DNA from: Anaerolineales bacterium
Lineage (GTDB): Bacteria; Chloroflexota; Anaerolineae; Anaerolineales; DRMV01
Assembly (NCBI GenBank): GCA_015484985.1
Contig: WFUL01000016.1
Location: forward strand, 1 to 6,221
Reading direction: 5' to 3'
Length of the DNA stretch: 6,221 bases
Numbering within the stretch: the stretch's first letter is position 1; every line of letters starts with the position of its first letter. The notes under the pieces were generated by a model that made no database searches, was not told the DNA's origin, and saw only the letters and a list, made by a program, of their open reading frames with translations. Positions 5,360 through 6,221 of this stretch are shown one piece after another. A program made the position numbers and the translations under genes.

Positions 5360-6221
5360 ATGGCCCGGTATGTGCACATCACCGGATGGGGTGTGGCTAT
5401 TCCCAGAAAAGTGGTGACCAATTTCGATCTGGCCAAAATCGTGGACACCAGCGACGAATGGATTCGCACTCGAACGGGTATTCGGGAACGTCGGGTGGCG
5501 GAAGACCAGGAATACCCTTCCACCTTGGGGACACAGGCCGCCTTGCAGGCCTTGCAGATGGCTGAGTTGCATCCCCGGGATGTGGAATTGATCATTGTGG
5601 CCTCCAGTTCGCCGGATTACCCCTTTTTTCCGGCCACCGCGTGCCTGATTCAAGACGCTTTGGGGGCCCGGGGATCTGGGGCCTTTGACATCATGGCCGC
5701 GTGTACCGGGTTCATCTACGGCCTGAGTCTGGCCGCCGCGTTGATCCGCACAGGGCAGTACGACAACGCGGTGGTCATCGGGGCTGAGACCCTGTCTCGC
5801 ATTGTGAACTGGGAGGACCGCAACACCTGCGTGCTCTTCGGCGATGGCGCAGGCGCGTTTGTACTTCAGGCTTCCGAAGAGCCGGGCGGTATCCTGGCCT
5901 CGGTCATGCACAGTGACGGTTCGGGCGCGGAGTTGCTCTACATCCCCGCCGGAGGGAGCCGCATGCCCGCTTCTGAAGAAACGGTGGCCAAGCGCCTGCA
6001 TACGGTGCGCATGAACGGTCGCGAGGTCTTTCGGTTCGCGACACGGGCCATGCCCCAGGCCGTCCAGGAAGTGGTGGAAAAGGCCGGCTTGACCCTGCAG
6101 GACATCACCCTCATCATCCCCCATCAGGCCAACCGGCGCATTATTGAGGCCGCGGCCCGCAACCTCAAGATGCCCATCGAGCGGTTCGTGATGAACATTG
6201 ACCGTTTCGGGAATACCTCCA
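5360..6221 (+). CDS. fabH: 3-oxoacyl-ACP synthase III (FabH), 3' end cut by window
   Basis: The enzyme condenses acetyl-CoA (or a branched starter acyl-CoA) with malonyl-ACP to begin fatty acid synthesis; cytosolic type II system. The visible 287 codons are open to the right edge, compared with about 320-330 residues in a full FabH, so only the C-terminal tail is missing. DTSDEWIRTRTGI at 29-41 contains the Trp34 and Arg38 that in E. coli (Trp32, Arg36) contact CoA. The active-site Cys is C115 in AACTGF, His is H255 in PHQAN, and Asn is N285 in FGNTS, so the thiolase-fold triad is intact. GGGAG at 5347-5351, 8 bases upstream, supports the ATG at 5360. The substrate preference (acetyl or branched) cannot be read. 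No other fatty-acid gene (fabD, acpP, fabG, plsX) is in the window. Identification is firm, the frame unbroken. Confidence 0.93.
   Translation, partial: MARYVHITGWGVAIPRKVVTNFDLAKIVDTSDEWIRTRTGIRERRVAEDQEYPSTLGTQAALQALQMAELHPRDVELIIVASSSPDYPFFPATACLIQDALGARGSGAFDIMAACTGFIYGLSLAAALIRTGQYDNAVVIGAETLSRIVNWEDRNTCVLFGDGAGAFVLQASEEPGGILASVMHSDGSGAELLYIPAGGSRMPASEETVAKRLHTVRMNGREVFRFATRAMPQAVQEVVEKAGLTLQDITLIIPHQANRRIIEAAARNLKMPIERFVMNIDRFGNTS

Noticed and set aside
4823..6124. A 433-codon open frame on the - strand
   Set aside because: Opposite the conserved cores of lysZ and fabH, including the fabH active-site region; no recognisable protein features.

Overview
The window is GC-rich bacterial chromosome with all supportable genes on the + strand: four complete protein genes and a fifth cut off by the right edge. 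Gene content (a LysW-type amino-group-carrier kinase, a family PF04240 carotenoid protein, a PEP/pyruvate-binding-domain protein without catalytic C-terminal domains, and a FabH of bacterial type) suggests a Chloroflexota (Anaerolineae-like) or Deinococcus/Thermus-like lineage. I favour Chloroflexota. This assignment is an inference from gene families, not from a marker search.

Layout: (1) 22-1155 dnaN, the DNA polymerase III sliding clamp, with a strong Shine-Dalgarno site. (2) 1156-1239, an 84-base gap with two small GC hairpins that can also pair with each other into one 11-bp stem followed by a T-rich tract; this looks like a terminator or attenuator lying directly before the next ribosome binding site. 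(3) 1240-3579, a 779-residue protein with the ATP-grasp-like N-terminal domain of PEP synthase/pyruvate phosphate dikinase, but with a different C-terminal domain in place of the phosphohistidine and PEP/TIM-barrel domains. (4) 3576-4343, an integral membrane carotenoid-biosynthesis-type protein that overlaps gene 3 by ATGA and is therefore probably co-translated with it. (5) 4344-4418, a gap with a recognisable promoter. (6) 4419-5243, lysZ, the [LysW]-aminoadipate/glutamate kinase. (7) 5244-5359, a gap with an inverted repeat and weak promoter-like sequence. (8) 5360-6221, fabH (3-oxoacyl-ACP synthase III), complete through its Cys-His-Asn triad but truncated by the window end.

The genes do not form one pathway: replication (dnaN), an unassigned phosphotransfer-like protein plus a membrane carotenoid enzyme (a two-gene unit), lysine/arginine biosynthesis (lysZ) and fatty-acid initiation (fabH) sit side by side. 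The most unusual items are the truncated-architecture PEP-synthase-like protein, its coupling to a carotenoid gene, and a lysZ with none of its LysW-pathway partners next to it. I see no tRNA, rRNA, CRISPR array, insertion sequence or attachment site.
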